NCBI GenBank assembly: GCA_947471745.1
Contig: CANJKZ010000775.1
Span: 7,501 to 71,500 of the forward strand
Source of the DNA: Closterium sp. Naga37s-1
Taxonomy: Eukaryota; Streptophyta; Zygnematophyceae; Desmidiales; Closteriaceae
Length of the DNA stretch: 64,000 nucleotides
Direction of reading: 5' to 3'
A program made the translations under genes and the position numbers. Below the pieces are notes generated by a model. It saw only the letters and a program-made list of their open reading frames with translations, made no database searches and was not told where the DNA came from. This document shows, in pieces, positions 47,701-59,500 of this stretch (positions are counted from its first letter, which is position 1; every line of letters starts with the position of its first letter).

Positions 47701-48170
47701 AAAATGGGGTTGGGTGATGGAAAGCGGGAGAATGGGGCGGGGTGATGGAAAGCGGGAGAATGGGGCGGGGTGATGGAAAGCGGGAGAATGGGGATGGAAA
47801 GCGGGAGAATGGGGCGGGGTGATGGAAATCGGGAGAATGGGGCGGGGTGATGGTAAGCGGGAGAATGGGGCGGGATGATGGAAAGCGGGAGAATGGGCCG
47901 GGGTGATGGAAAACGGGAGAGTGGGGCGGGGTGATGGAAAGCGGGAGATTGGGGCGGGGTGATGGAAAGCGGGAGAATGGGGAGGGGTGATGGAAAGCGG
48001 GAGAATGGGGCGGGGTGATGAAAAGCGGGAGAATGGGGCGGGGTGATGGAAGGAGGGAGCATGGGGCGGGATGATGGAAGGAGGGAGAATGGGGCGGGGT
48101 GATGGAAAGCGGGAGAATGGGGCGGGGTGGTGGAAAGCGGGAGAATGGGGCGGGGTGATGGAAAGCGGGG
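44759..48170 (+). repeat. 28-bp satellite array, right block
   Basis: About 3.4 kb, roughly 120 units, of the same satellite in the same orientation as the left block, so element and solo LTR interrupt one array. Units are heterogeneous: GGGCCGGG, GATGGTAAGC, GGTGGTGGAAGCGGG (short unit near 45685), GGAAATCGGG, and the 21-bp deletion form at several places (44781-44864, about 47181, about 47787, and a related one near 45319). The last unit ends GATGGAAAGCGGGG at 48170, where the linker starts. Open minus frames running from the linker into this block are incidental. Confidence 0.95.
44781..44864 (+). repeat. Four tandem 21-bp units, a deletion derivative of the 28-bp satellite
   Basis: Units at 44781-44801, 44802-44822, 44823-44843 and 44844-44864, each of the form GGGAGAATGGGG followed by ATGGAAAGC. 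They lack the 7-base CGGGGTG part of the parent unit. Four in a row means the deleted form was itself amplified. The run starts 22 bp from the truncated LTR edge. Confidence 0.9.
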
Positions 48171-48237
48171 TCATCGGCGCCCGCTGATCTTCCTGCACAT
48201 GTGCAGCTCCTTCCGCGTTTTGGGGGTGGAAGCGCTC
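48171..48237 (+). repeat. Linker direct repeat, copy 1 (67 bp), abutting the 28-bp array
   Basis: Starts TCATCGGCGC at the last satellite base and ends GTGGAAGCGCTC. Its 60-bp core (48178-48237) matches 48359-48418 at 54 of 60 positions by eye, sharing TCCTTCCGCGTTTTGGGGG and CACATGTGC. No function recognised. Confidence 0.85.
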
Positions 48238-48247
48238 GTTCCGAGCG
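48233..48247 (+). other. Short inverted repeat at the edge of linker repeat copy 1
   Basis: CGCTCG, three-base spacer TTC, CGAGCG: a perfect 6-bp stem with a 3-base loop. It overlaps the end of direct-repeat copy 1. It may fold as a hairpin; there is no evidence that it is a terminator. Confidence 0.5.
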
Positions 48248-48334
48248 ATTTTCTTCCGCCGGGTCACGTGGCTGCGCATGTCTGGTCCTATTACCAATCC
48301 AGCAAGGGAGTGGGAGGGTTGCAAGCATCATCGG
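48238..48334 (+). other. Single-copy linker core between the two satellites
   Basis: 97 bp that match neither satellite nor the LTRs: GTTCCGAGCG at the start, then a CACGTG motif (48266-48271), and GGGAGTGGGAGGG before the second direct repeat. An ATG at 48278 opens a plus-strand frame that continues 600 codons into the 17-bp array, but the extension is due to the stop-free satellite. I recognise no gene or known element here. Confidence 0.6.
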
Positions 48335-48418
48335 TCATCGGCGCTCGCAAATGAAGAGCGCCCGCTGCACTTCCCTCACATGTGCGGGTCCTTCCGCGTT
48401 TTGGGGGTGGAAGCGCTC
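48335..48418 (+). repeat. Linker direct repeat, copy 2 (84 bp), abutting the 17-bp array
   Basis: Opens with the same TCATCGGCGC as copy 1, carries an extra 17 bases (48345-48361, TCGCAAATGAAGAGCGC), then matches the rest of copy 1 to GAAGCGCTC. Its final GCTC is also the start of the first 17-bp satellite unit (48415), so repeat and array overlap by four bases. Confidence 0.85.
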
Positions 48419-49839
48419 CTGGACCAGGCACGCTCCTGGACCAGGCACGCTCCTGGACCAGGCAAGCTCCTGGACCAGGCACGCTCCTGGAACAGGCAAG
48501 CTCCTGGACCAGGCAAGCTCCTGGACCAGGCAAGCTCCTGGACCAGGCACGCTCCTGGAACAGGCAAGCTCCTGGACCAGGCAAGCTCCTGGACCAGGCA
48601 AGCTCCTGGACCAGGCAAGCTCCTGGACCAGGCAAGCTCTTGGAGCAGGCACGCTCCTGGACCAGGCACGCTCCTAGACCAGGCAAGCTCCTGGACCAGG
48701 CAAGCTCCTGGACCACGCAAGCTCATGGACCAGGCGCGCTCCTGGACCAGGCAAGCTCCTCGACCAGGCAAGCTCCTGGACCAGGCACGCTCCTGGACCA
48801 GGCAAGCTCCTGGACCAGGCTTGCTCCTTGACCAGGCAAGCTTCTGGACCAGGCAAGCTCCTGGACTAGGCAAGCTCATGGACCAGGCAAGCTCCTGGAC
48901 CAGGCAAACTCTTGGACCAGGAAAGCTCGTGGACCAGGCAAGCTCATGGACCAAGCAAGCTCCTGGACCAGGCACACTCCTGGACCAGGCACGCTCCTGG
49001 ACCAGGCAAGCTCCTGGACCAGGCAAGCTGCTTCACCACGCAAGCTCCAGGACCAGGCAAGCTCCTGGACCAGGCAAGCTCCTGGACCAGGCATTCTCCA
49101 GGACCAGGCAAGCTCTTGGACCAGGAAAGCTCCTGGACCAGGCAAGCTCGTGGACCAGGCAAGCTCCTGGACCAGGCACGCTCCTGGACCAGGCAAGCTC
49201 TTTGACCATACAAGCTCTTGGACTAGGCAAGCTCCTAACCAGGCAAGCTCCTAGACCAGGCAAGCTCCTGGACCAGGCAAGCCTTTGGACCAGGCAAGCT
49301 CCTGGACCAGGCAAGCTCTTGGACCAGGCAAGCTCCTGGACCAGGCAAGCTCTTGGACCAGGCAGGCTCCTAGACCAAGCAAGCTCATGGACCAGGCACA
49401 CTCCTGGACCAGGCACGCTCCTGGACAAGGCAAGCTCCTGGACCAGGCAAACTCCTGAACAGGCAAGCTCCTGGACCAGGCAAGCTCCTGGACCAGGCAA
49501 GCTCCTTGACCAGGCAAGCTCTTGGACCAGGCACGCTTCTGGACCAGGAAAGCTCCTAGACCACGCAAGCTTCTGGACCAGGCAAGCTCCTGGACCAGGC
49601 AAGCTCGTGGACCAGGCACGCTCCTCGACCAGGCAAGCTCCTGGACCAAGCAAGCTCCTCGACCTGGCAAGCTCTTGGACCAGGCACGCTCCTGGAACAG
49701 GCAAGCTCCTGGACCAGGCAAGCTCCTGGACCAGACACGCTCCTGGACCAGGCAAGCTCCTGGACCAGGAACGCTCTTGGACCAGGCAAGCTCCTAGACC
49801 AGGCAAGCTCCTGGAACAGGCAAGCTCTTGGACCAGGCA

Positions 49840-51675
49840 AGCTCCTGGACCAGGCACGCTCCTGGACCAGGCAAGCTCCTGGACCAGGCAAGCTCTTGGA
49901 CCAGGCAAGCTCTTGGACCAGGCAAGCTCCTGGACCAGGCAAGCTCTTGGACTAGGCAAGCTCTTGGACCAGGCAAGCTCCTGGACTAGGCAAGCTCCTC
50001 GACCAGGCAAGCTCTTGGACCAGGCAAGCTCCTGGACCAAGCAAGCTCCTGGACCAGGCAAGTTTCTGGACCAGGCAAGCTCCTAGACCAGGCACACTCC
50101 TGGACCAGGCACGCTCCTGGACCAGGCAAGCTCCTGGACCAGGCAAGCTGCTAGACCAGGCATGCTCCTGGACCATGCAAGCTCGTGGACCAGGCAAGCT
50201 CCTGGACCAGGAAAGCTCCTGGACCAGGCAAGCTCCTGGACTAGGCAAGCTCTTGGACCAGGCAAGCTCTTGGAACAGGCAAGCTCCTGGACCAGGCAAG
50301 CTCCTGGACCAAGCAAGCTCCTGGACCAGGCAAGCTCCTAGACCAGGCACATTCCTGGACCAGGCACGCTCCTGGACCAGGCAAGCTCCTGGACCAGGCA
50401 AGCTCCTTCACTAGGCAAGCTCTTGGACCAGGCAAGCTGCTGGACCAGGCATGCTCCTGGACCATGCAAGCTCCTTCATAAGGCAAGCTCCTGGACCAGG
50501 CAAGCTGCTGGACCAGGCAAGCTCCTGGACCAGGAATGCTCCTGGACCAGGCAAGCTCCTGGACCAGGCAAGCTCCTGGACCAGGCAAGCTCCTGGACCA
50601 GGCAAGCTTCTGGACCAGGCAAGCTCTTGGAGCAGGCACGCTCCTGGACCAGGCAAGCTGTTGGACCAGGCAAGCTCCTGGACCAGGCAAGCTCCTGGAA
50701 CATGCAAGCTCTTGGACCAGGCAAGCTCCTGGAAAAGGCAAGCTCTTGGACCAGGCAAGCTCCTGGACAAGGCAAGCTCCTGGACCAGGCAAGCTCCTGG
50801 ACCAAGCAAGCTCCTGGACTTGGCAAGCTCCTGGACCAGGCACGCTCCTGGAACAGGCAAGCTCCTGGACCAGGCAAGCTCCTGGACCAGGCAAGCTCCT
50901 GGACCAGGCAAGCTCTTGGAGCAGGCACGCTCCTGGACCAGGCACGCTCCTAGACCAGGCAAGCTCCTGGACCAGGCAAGCTCCTGGACCACGCAAGCTC
51001 ATGGACCAGGCGCGCTCCTGGACCAGGCAAGCTCCTCGACCAGGCAAGCTCCTGGACCAGGGACGCTCCTGGACCAGGCAAGCTCCTGGACTAGGCAAGC
51101 TCATGGACCAGGCAAGCTCCTGGACCAGGCAAACTCTTGGACCAGGAAAGCTCGTGGACCAGGCAAGCTCATGGACCAAGCAAGCTCCTGGACCAGGCAC
51201 ACTCCTGGACCAGGCACGCTCCTGGACCAGGCAAGCTCCTGGACCAGGCAAGCTGCTTCACCACGCAAGCTCCAGGACCAGGCAAGCTCCTGGACCAGGC
51301 AAGCTCCTGGACCAGGCATGCTCCAGGACCAGGCAAGCTCTTGGACCAGGAAAGCTCCTGGACCAGGCAAGCTCGTGGACCAGGCAAGCTCCTGGACCAG
51401 GCACGCTCCTGGACCAGGCAAGCTCCTGGACCACGCAAGCTCTTGGACGAAGCAAGCTCCTGGACCAGGCAAGCTCTTGGACCAGAGAAGCTCTTGGACC
51501 AGGCAAGCTCCTGGACCAGGCAAGCTCTTGGACCAGGCAAGCTGCTTCACCACGCAAGCTCCAGGACCAGGCAAGCTCCTGGACCAGGCAAGCTCCTGGA
51601 CCAGGCATGCTCCAGGACCAGGCAAGCTCTTGGACCAGGAAAGCTCCTGGACCAGGCAAGCTCGTGGACCAGGCA
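49840..51675 (+). repeat. 1,836-bp higher-order repeat of the 17-bp array, copy 1
   Basis: 108 units. The next 1,836 bp (51676-53511) repeat the same order of variant units: the GGACGAAGC unit (51446/53282), GCTCCTTCATAAGG (50470/52306), CAGGAATGCTCC (50532/52368), CAGAGAAGC (51483/53319) and CACATTCC (50347/52183) are all exactly 1,836 bp apart. Differences are few, e.g. CATGCAAGCTCC near 50464 against CACGCAAGCTCC near 52300. Outer limits are by eye. Confidence 0.8.
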
Positions 51676-53511
51676 AGCTCCTGGACCAGGCACGCTCCTG
51701 GACCAGGCAAGCTCCTGGAAAAGGCAAGCTCTTGGACCAGGCAAGCTCTTGGACCAGGCAAGCTCCTGGACCAGGCAAGCTCTTGGACTAGGCAAGCTCT
51801 TGGACCAGGCAAGCTCCTGGACTAGGCAAGCTCCTCGACCAGGCAAGCTCTTGGACCAGGCAAGCTCCTGGACCAAGCAAGCTCCTGGACCAGGCAAGTT
51901 TCTGGACCAGGCAAGCTCCTAGACCAGGCACACTCCTGGACCAGGCACGCTCCTGGACCAGGCAAGCTCCTGGACCAGGCAAGCTGCTAGACCAGGCATG
52001 CTCCTGGACCATGCAAGCTCGTGGACCAGGCAAGCTCCTGGACCAGGAAAGCTCCTGGACCAGGCAAGCTCCTGGACTAGGCAAGCTCTTGGACCAGGCA
52101 AGCTCTTGGAACAGGCAAGCTCCTGGACCAGGCAAGCTCCTGGACCAAGCAAGCTCCTGGACCAGGCAAGCTCCTAGACCAGGCACATTCCTGGACCAGG
52201 CACGCTCCTGGACCAGGCAAGCTCCTGGACCAGGCAAGCTCCTTCACTAGGCAAGCTCTTGGACCAGGCAAGCTGCTGGACCAGGCATGCTCCTGGACCA
52301 CGCAAGCTCCTTCATAAGGCAAGCTCCTGGACCAGGCAAGCTGCTGGACCAGGCAAGCTCCTGGACCAGGAATGCTCCTGGACCAGGCAAGCTCCTGGAC
52401 CAGGCAAGCTCCTGGACCAGGCAAGCTCCTGGACCAGGCAAGCTTCTGGACCAGGCAAGCTCTTGGAGCAGGCACGCTCCTGGACCAGGCAAGCTGTTGG
52501 ACCAGGCAAGCTCCTGGACCAGGCAAGCTCCTGGAACATGCAAGCTCTTGGACCACGCAAGCTCCTGGACCAGGAAAGCTCTTGGACCAGGAAAGCTCCT
52601 GGACAAGGCAAGCTCCTGGACCAGGCAAGCTCCTGGACCAAGCAAGCTCCTGGACTTGGCAAGCTCCTGGACCAGGCACGCTCCTGGAACAGGCAAGCTC
52701 CTGGACCAGGCAAGCTCCTGGACCAGGCAAGCTCCTGGACCAGGCAAGCTCTTGGAGCAGGCACGCTCCTGGACCAGGCACGCTCCTAGACCAGGCAAGC
52801 TCCTGGACCAGGCAAGCTCCTGGACCACGCAAGCTCATGGACCAGGCGCGCTCCTGGACCAGGCAAGCTCCTCGACCAGGCAAGCTCCTGGACCAGGGAC
52901 GCTCCTGGACCAGGCAAGCTCCTGGACTAGGCAAGCTCATGGACCAGGCAAGCTCCTGGACCAGGCAAACTCTTGGACCAGGAAAGCTCGTGGACCAGGC
53001 AAGCTCATGGACCAAGCAAGCTCCTGGACCAGGCACACTCCTGGACCAGGCACGCTCCTGGACCAGGCAAGCTCCTGGACCAGGCAAGCTGCTTCACCAC
53101 GCAAGCTCCAGGACCAGGCAAGCTCCTGGACCAGGCAAGCTCCTGGACCAGGCATGCTCCAGGACCAGGCAAGCTCTTGGACCAGGAAAGCTCCTGGACC
53201 AGGCAAGCTCGTGGACCAGGCAAGCTCCTGGACCAGGCACGCTCCTGGACCAGGCAAGCTCCTGGACCACGCAAGCTCTTGGACGAAGCAAGCTCCTGGA
53301 CCAGGCAAGCTCTTGGACCAGAGAAGCTCTTGGACCAGGCAAGCTCCTGGACCAGGCAAGCTCTTGGACCAGGCAAGCTGCTTCACCACGCAAGCTCCAG
53401 GACCAGGCAAGCTCCTGGACCAGGCAAGCTCCTGGACCAGGCATGCTCCAGGACCAGGCAAGCTCTTGGACCAGGAAAGCTCCTGGACCAGGCAAGCTCG
53501 TGGACCAGGCA
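51676..53511 (+). repeat. 1,836-bp higher-order repeat of the 17-bp array, copy 2
   Basis: Tandem partner of 49840-51675. A patch with GGAAAAGGC (51716) in place of GGACCAGGC distinguishes its left edge from the 49.9-kb sequence. Its right edge runs into the block with CTTTGACCATACAAGC (53549) that also occurs at 49199. Confidence 0.8.
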
Positions 53512-53539
53512 AGCTCCTGGACCAGGCACGCTCCTGGAC

Positions 53540-54400
53540 CAGGCAAGCTCTTTGACCATACAAGCTCTTGGACTAGGCAAGCTCCTAACAAGGCAAGCTC
53601 CTAGACCAGGCAAGCTCCTGGACCAGGCAAGCCTTTGGACCAGGCAAGCTCCTGGACCAGGCAAGCTCTTGGACTAGGCAAGCTCCTGGACCAGGCAAGC
53701 TCTTGGACCAGGCAGGCTCCTAGACCAAGCAAGCTCATGGACCAGGCACACTCCTGGACCAGGCACGCTCCTGGACAAGGCAAGCTCCTGGACCAGGCAA
53801 ACTCCTGAACAGGCAAGCTCCTGGACCAGGCAAGCTCCTGGACCAGGCAAGCTCCTTGACCAAGCAAGCTCTTGGACCAGGCACGCTTCTGGACCAGGAA
53901 AGCTCCTAGACCACGCAAGCTTCTGGACCAGGCAAGCTCCTGGACCAGGCAAGCTCGTGGATCAGACACGCTCCTGGACCAGGCAAGCTCCTGGACCAAG
54001 CAAGCTCCTCGACCTGGCAAGCTCCTGGACCAGGCACGCTCCTGGAACAGGCAAGCTCCTGGACCAGGCAAGCTCCTGGACCAGACACGCTCCTGGACCA
54101 GGCAAGCTCCTGGACCAGGAACGCTCCTGGACCAGGCAAGCTCCTAGACCAGGCAAGCTCCTGGAACAGGCAAGCTCTTGGACCAGGCAAGCTCCTGGAC
54201 CAGGCACGCTCCTGGACCAGGCAAGCTCCTGGACCAGGCAAGCTCTTGGACCAGGCAAGCTCTTGGACCAGGCAAGCTCCTGGACCAGGCAAGCTCTTGG
54301 ACTAGGCAAGCTCTTGGACCAGGCAAGCTCCTGGACTAGGCAAGCTCCTGGACCAGGCAAGCTCTAGGACCAGGCAAGCTCCTGGACCAAGCAAGCTCCT
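53540..54400 (+). repeat. Second copy of the 49.2-50.0 kb block, offset 4,350 bp
   Basis: CTTTGACCATACAAGC (49199/53549), two 16-bp units (AACTCCTGAACAGGC near 49450/53800 and the CCTAAC unit near 49235/53585), AAGCCTTTGG (49281/53631) and GACCTGGCAAGC (49662/54012) are shared at a constant 4,350 bp. That is 256 units minus 2 bases, as expected if the interval contains the two 1-base deletions once. Confidence 0.75.
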
Positions 54401-55699
54401 GGACCAGGCAAGCTCCTGGACCAGGCAAGCTCCTAGACCAGGCACACTCCTGGACCAGGCACGCTCCTGGACCAGGCAAGCTCCTGGACCAGGCAAGCTG
54501 CTAGACCAGGCATGCTCCTGGACCATGCAAGCTCGTGGACGAAGCAAGCTCCTGGACCAGGAAAGCTCCTGGACCAGGCAAGCTCCTGGACTAGGCAAGC
54601 TCTTGGACCAGGCAAGCTCTTGGAACAGGCAAGCTCCTGGACCAGACAAGCTCCTGGACCAGGCAAGCTCCTGGACCAGGCAAGCTCCTAGACCAGGCAC
54701 ATTCCTGGACCAGGCACGCTCCTGGACCAGGCAAGCTCCTTCACTAGGCATGCTCTTGGACCAGGCAAGCTGCTGGACCAGGCATGCTCCTGGACCATGC
54801 AAGCTCCTGGACGAGGCAAGCTCCTTCACAAGGCAAGCTCCTGGACCAAGCAAGCTCCTGGACTTGGCAAGCTCCTGGACCAGGCACGCTCCTGGAACAG
54901 GCAAGCTCCTGGACCAGGCAAGCTCCTGGACCAGGCAAGCACCTGGACCAGGCAAGCTCTTGGAGCAGGCACGCTCCTGGACCAGGCACGCTCCTAGACC
55001 AGGCAAGCTCCTGGACCAGGCAAGCTCCTGGACCACGCAAGCTCATGGACCAGGCGCGCTCCTAGACCAGGCAAGCTCCTCGAACAGGCAAGCTCCTGGA
55101 CCAGGCACGCTCCTGGACCAGGCAAGCTCCTGGACTAGGCAAGCTCATGGACCAGGCAAGCTCCTGGACTAGGCAAACTCTTGGACCAGGAAAGCTCGTG
55201 GACCAGGCAGGCTCATGGACCAAGCAAGCTCCTGGACCAGGCACACTCCTGGACCAGGCACGCTCCTGGACCAGGCAAGCTCCTGGACCAGGCAAGCTGC
55301 TTCACCACGCAAGCTCCAGGACCAGGCAAGCTCTTGGACCAGGCAAGCTCCTGGACCAGGCATGCTCCAGGACCAGGCAAGCTCTTGGACCAGGAAAGCT
55401 CCTGGACCAGGCAAGCTCGTGGACCAGGCAAGCTCCTGGACCAGGCACGCTCCTGGACCAGGCAAGCTCCTGGACCAGGCAAGCTCTTGGACGAAGCAAG
55501 CTCCTGGACTAGGCAAGCTCTTGGACCAGAGAAGCTCTTGGACCAGGCAAGCTCCTGGACCAGGCAAGCTCTTGGACCAGGCAAGCTCTTGGACCTGGCA
55601 AGGTCCTGGACCAGGCAAGCTCCTGGACCAGGCAAGCTCCTGGACCAGGCACACTCCTGGACCAGGCACACTCCTGGACCCGGCAAGGTCCTGGACCAT

Positions 55700-58600
55700 G
55701 CAAGCTCCTTCACCAGGCAAGCTCCTTCACCAGGCAAGCTCCTGGACCAGGCATAATATTGGACCAAGCACGCTCCTGGACCAGGTAATCTCCTGGACCA
55801 GGCAAGCTCTCTCACCAGGCAAGCTCCTGGACCAGGCAAGCTGTTGGACCAGGCAATCTCCTGGACCAGGCATGCTCCTGGACCAGGCAAGCTCATGGAA
55901 TAGGCAAGCTCCTGGACCAGGCAAGCTCCTGGACCAGGCACGCTCCTTGGCCAGGCACGCTCCTGGACCGGGTAAGCTCCTAGACCAGGCAAGCTCCTGG
56001 ACCAAGCAAGCTCCTGGACCACGCAAGCTCCTAGACCAGGCAAGCTCTTGGACCAGGCAAGCTCTTAAACCAGGCAAGCTCCTGGACCAGGCAAGCTCTT
56101 GGACCAGGCAAGCTCCTGGACCAGGCAAGCTCTTGGACCAGGCAAGCTCTTAGACCAGGCAAGCTCCTCGACCAGGCAAGCTCCTGGACCAGGCAAGCTC
56201 CTGGACCAGGCACGCTCCTGTCCCAGGCACGCTCCTGGACAGGGCAAGCTCCTGGACCTGGCAAGCTCCTGGACCAGGCACGCTCCTGGACCAGGCAAGC
56301 TCCTGGACCAGGCAAGCTCTTGGACGAAGCAAGCTCCTGGACCAGGCAAGCTCTTGGACCAGGCAAGCTCTTGGACCAGGCAAGCTCTTGGACCAGGCAA
56401 GCTCCTAGACCAGGCAAGCTTCTAGACCAGGCACAATCCTGGACCAAGCACGCTCCTGGACAAGGCAAGCTCCTGGACCAGGCAAGCTCCTGGACCAAGC
56501 AAGCTCCTGGACTTGGCAAGCTCCTGGACCAGGCACGCTCCTGGAACAGGCAAGCTCCTGGACCAGGCAAGCTCCTGGACCAGGCAAGCTCCTGGACCAG
56601 GCAAGCTCCTGGACCAGGCAAGCTCTTGGAGCAGGCACACTCCTGGACCAGGCACGCTCCTAGACCAGGCAAGCTCCTGGACCAGGCAAGCTCCTGGACC
56701 ACGCAAGCTCATGGACCAGGCGCGCTCCTGGACCAGGCAAGCTCCTCGACCAGGCAAGCTCCTGGACCAGGCACGCTCCTGGACAAGGCAAGCTCCTGGA
56801 CTAGGCAAGCTCATGGACCAGGCAAGCTCCTGGACCAGGCAAACTCTTGGACCAGGAAAGCTCGTGGACCAGGCAAGCTCATGGACCAAGCAAGCTCCTG
56901 GACCAGGCACACTCCTGGACCAGGCACGCTCCTGGACCAGGCAAGCTCCTGGACCAGGCAAGCTGCTTCACCACGCAAGCTCCAGGACCAGGCAAGCTCC
57001 TGGACCAGGCAAGCTCCTGGACCAGGCATGCTCCAGGACCAGGCAAGCTCTTGGACCAGGAAAGCTCCTGGACCAGGCAAGCTCGTGGACCAGGCAAGCT
57101 CCTGGACCAGGCACGCTCCTGGACCAGGCAAGCTCCTGGACCAGGCAAGCTCTTGGACGAAGCAAGCTCCTGGACCAGGCACGCTCCTGGACCAGGCAAG
57201 CTCCTGGACCAGGCAAGCTCTTGGACGAAGCAAGCTCCTGGACCAGGCAAGCTCTTGGACCAGGCAAGCTCTTGGACCAGGCAAGCTCTTGGACCAGGCA
57301 AGCTCCTAGACCAGGCAAGCTTCTAGACCAGGCACAATCCTGGACCAAGCACGCTCCTGGACAAGGCAAGCTCCTGGACCAGGCAAGCTCCTGGACCAAG
57401 CAAGCTCCTGGACTTGGCAAGCTCCTGGACCAGGCACGCTCCTGGAACAGGCAAGCTCCTGGACCAGGCAAGCTCCTGGACCAGGCAAGCTCCTGGACCA
57501 GGCAAGCTCCTGGACCAGGCAAGCTCTTGGACCAGGCAAGCTCCTGGACCAGGCAAGCTCTTGGACCAGGCAAGCTCTTGGACCAGGCAAGCTCCTCGAC
57601 CAGGCAAGCTCCTGGACCAGGCACGCTCCTGGACCAGGCACGCTCCTGTCCCAGGCACGCTCCTGGACAGGGCAAGCTCCTGGACCTGGCAAGCTCCTGG
57701 ACCAGGCAATCTCCTGGACCAGGCAATCTCCTGGACCAGGCAAGCTCCTTGACCAGGCAAGCTCCTGGACCAGGCAAGCTCTTGGACCAGGCAAGCTCCT
57801 AGACCAGGCAAGCTCTTGGACCAGGCAAGCTCTTGGACCAGGCAAGCTCTTGGACCAGGCAAGCTCTTGGACCAGGCAAGCTCTTGGACCAGGCAAGCTC
57901 TTGGACCAGGCAAGCTCCTAGACCAGGCAAGCTCCTAGACCAGGCAAGCTTCTAGACCAGGCACAATCCTGGACCAAGCACGCTCCTGGACAAGGCAAGT
58001 TCCTGGACCAGGCAAGCTCCTGGACCAAGCAAGCTCCTGGACTTGGCAAGCTCCTGGACCAGGCACGCTCCTGGAACAGGCAAGCTCCTGGACCAGGCAA
58101 GCTCCTGGACCAGGCAAGCTCCTGGACTAGGCAAGCTCCTGGACCAGGCAAGCTCTTGGAGCAGGCACACTCCTGGACCAGGCACGCTCCTAGACCAGGC
58201 AAGCTCCTGGACCAGGCAAGCTCCTGGACCACGCAAGCTCATGGACCAGGCGCGCTCCTGGACCAGGCAAGCTCCTCGACCAGGCAAGCTCCTGGACCAG
58301 GCACGCTCCTGGACAAGGCAAGCTCCTGGACTAGGCAAGCTCATGGACCAGGGAAGCTCCTGGACCAGGCAAACTCTTGGACCAGGAAAGCTCGTGGACC
58401 AGGCAAGCTCATGGACCAAGCAAGCTCCTGGACCAGGCACACTCCTGGACCAGGCACGCTCCTGGACCAGGCAAGCTCCTGGACCAGGCAAGCTGCTTCA
58501 CCACGCAAGCTCCAGGACCAGGCAAGCTCCTGGACCAGGCAAGCTCCTGGACCAGGCATGCTCCAGGACCAGGCAAGCTCTTGGACCAGGAAAGCTCCTG

Positions 58601-59500
58601 GACCAGGCAAGCTCGTGGACCAGGCAAGCTCCTGGACTAGGCACGCTCCTGGACCAGGCAAGCTCCTGGACCAGGCAAGCTCTTGGACGAAGCAAGCTCC
58701 TGGACCAGGCAAGCTCTTGGACCAGAGAAGCTCTTGGACCAGGCAAGCTCCTGGACCAGGCAAGCTCTTGGACCAGGCAAGCTCTTGGACCTGGCAAGGT
58801 CCTGGACCAGGCAAGCTCCTGGACCAGGCAAGCTCCTGGACCAGGCACACTCCTGGACCAGGCACACTCCTGGACCCGGCAAGCTCCTGGACCAGGCAAG
58901 CTCCTTCACCAGGCAAGCTCCTGGACCAGGCACAATCCTGGACCAAGCACGCTCCTGGACCAGGTAATCTCCTGGACCAGGCAAGCTCCTTCACCAGGCA
59001 AGCTCCTGGACCAGGCAAGCTGTTGGACCAGGCAAGCTCCTGGACCAGGCATGCTCCTGGACCAGGCAAGCTCATGGAATAGGCAAGCTCCTGGACCAGG
59101 CAAGCTCCTGGACCAGGCACGCTCCTTGGCCAGGCACGCTCCTGGACCAGGTAAGCTCCTGGACCAGGCAAGCTCCTGGACCAGGCAAGCTCCTGGACCA
59201 CGCAAGCTCCTAGACCAGGCAAGCTCTTGGACCAGGCAAGCTCTTAAACCAGGCAAGCTCCTGGACCAGGCAAGCTCTTGGACCAGGCAAGCTCCTGGAC
59301 CAGGCAAGCTCTTGGACCAGGCAAGCTCTTGGACCAGGCAAGCTCCTCGACCAGGCAAGCTCCTGGACCAGGCACGATCCTGGACCAGGCACGCTCCTGT
59401 CCCAGGCACGCTCCTGGACAGGGCAAGCTCCTGGACCTGGCAAGCTCCTGGACCAGGCAATCTCCTGGACCAGGCAATCTCCTGGACCAGGCAAGCTCCT
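55700..59500 (+). repeat. Nested higher-order repeats of 901, 1,530 and 3,179 bp in the 17-bp array
   Basis: The cluster with GGTAATCTCC, GAATAGGC, GCTCCTTGGCC and GCTCTTAAACC occurs near 55784-56068 and again near 58963-59247, 3,179 bp apart (187 units). The cluster CACAATCCTGGACCAAGC followed by GGACAAGGC recurs at 56432, 57333 and 57962 (offsets 901 = 53 units and 629 = 37 units). The sum, 1,530 bp (90 units), also separates other shared markers (56847/58377). All offsets are whole multiples of 17. Confidence 0.7.

Noticed and set aside
1..48170. CRISPR-like array of short direct repeats
   Set aside because: There are no spacers: repeats are head-to-tail with no unique sequence between them, and a eukaryotic retrotransposon is embedded.
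48278..50086. Plus-strand open frame of 602 codons starting in the linker, and dozens of overlapping frames on both strands to 64000
   Set aside because: Beyond the first 47 or so codons it is only the 17-bp repeat, which is open in six frames. The unique N-terminal part shows no recognisable motif.
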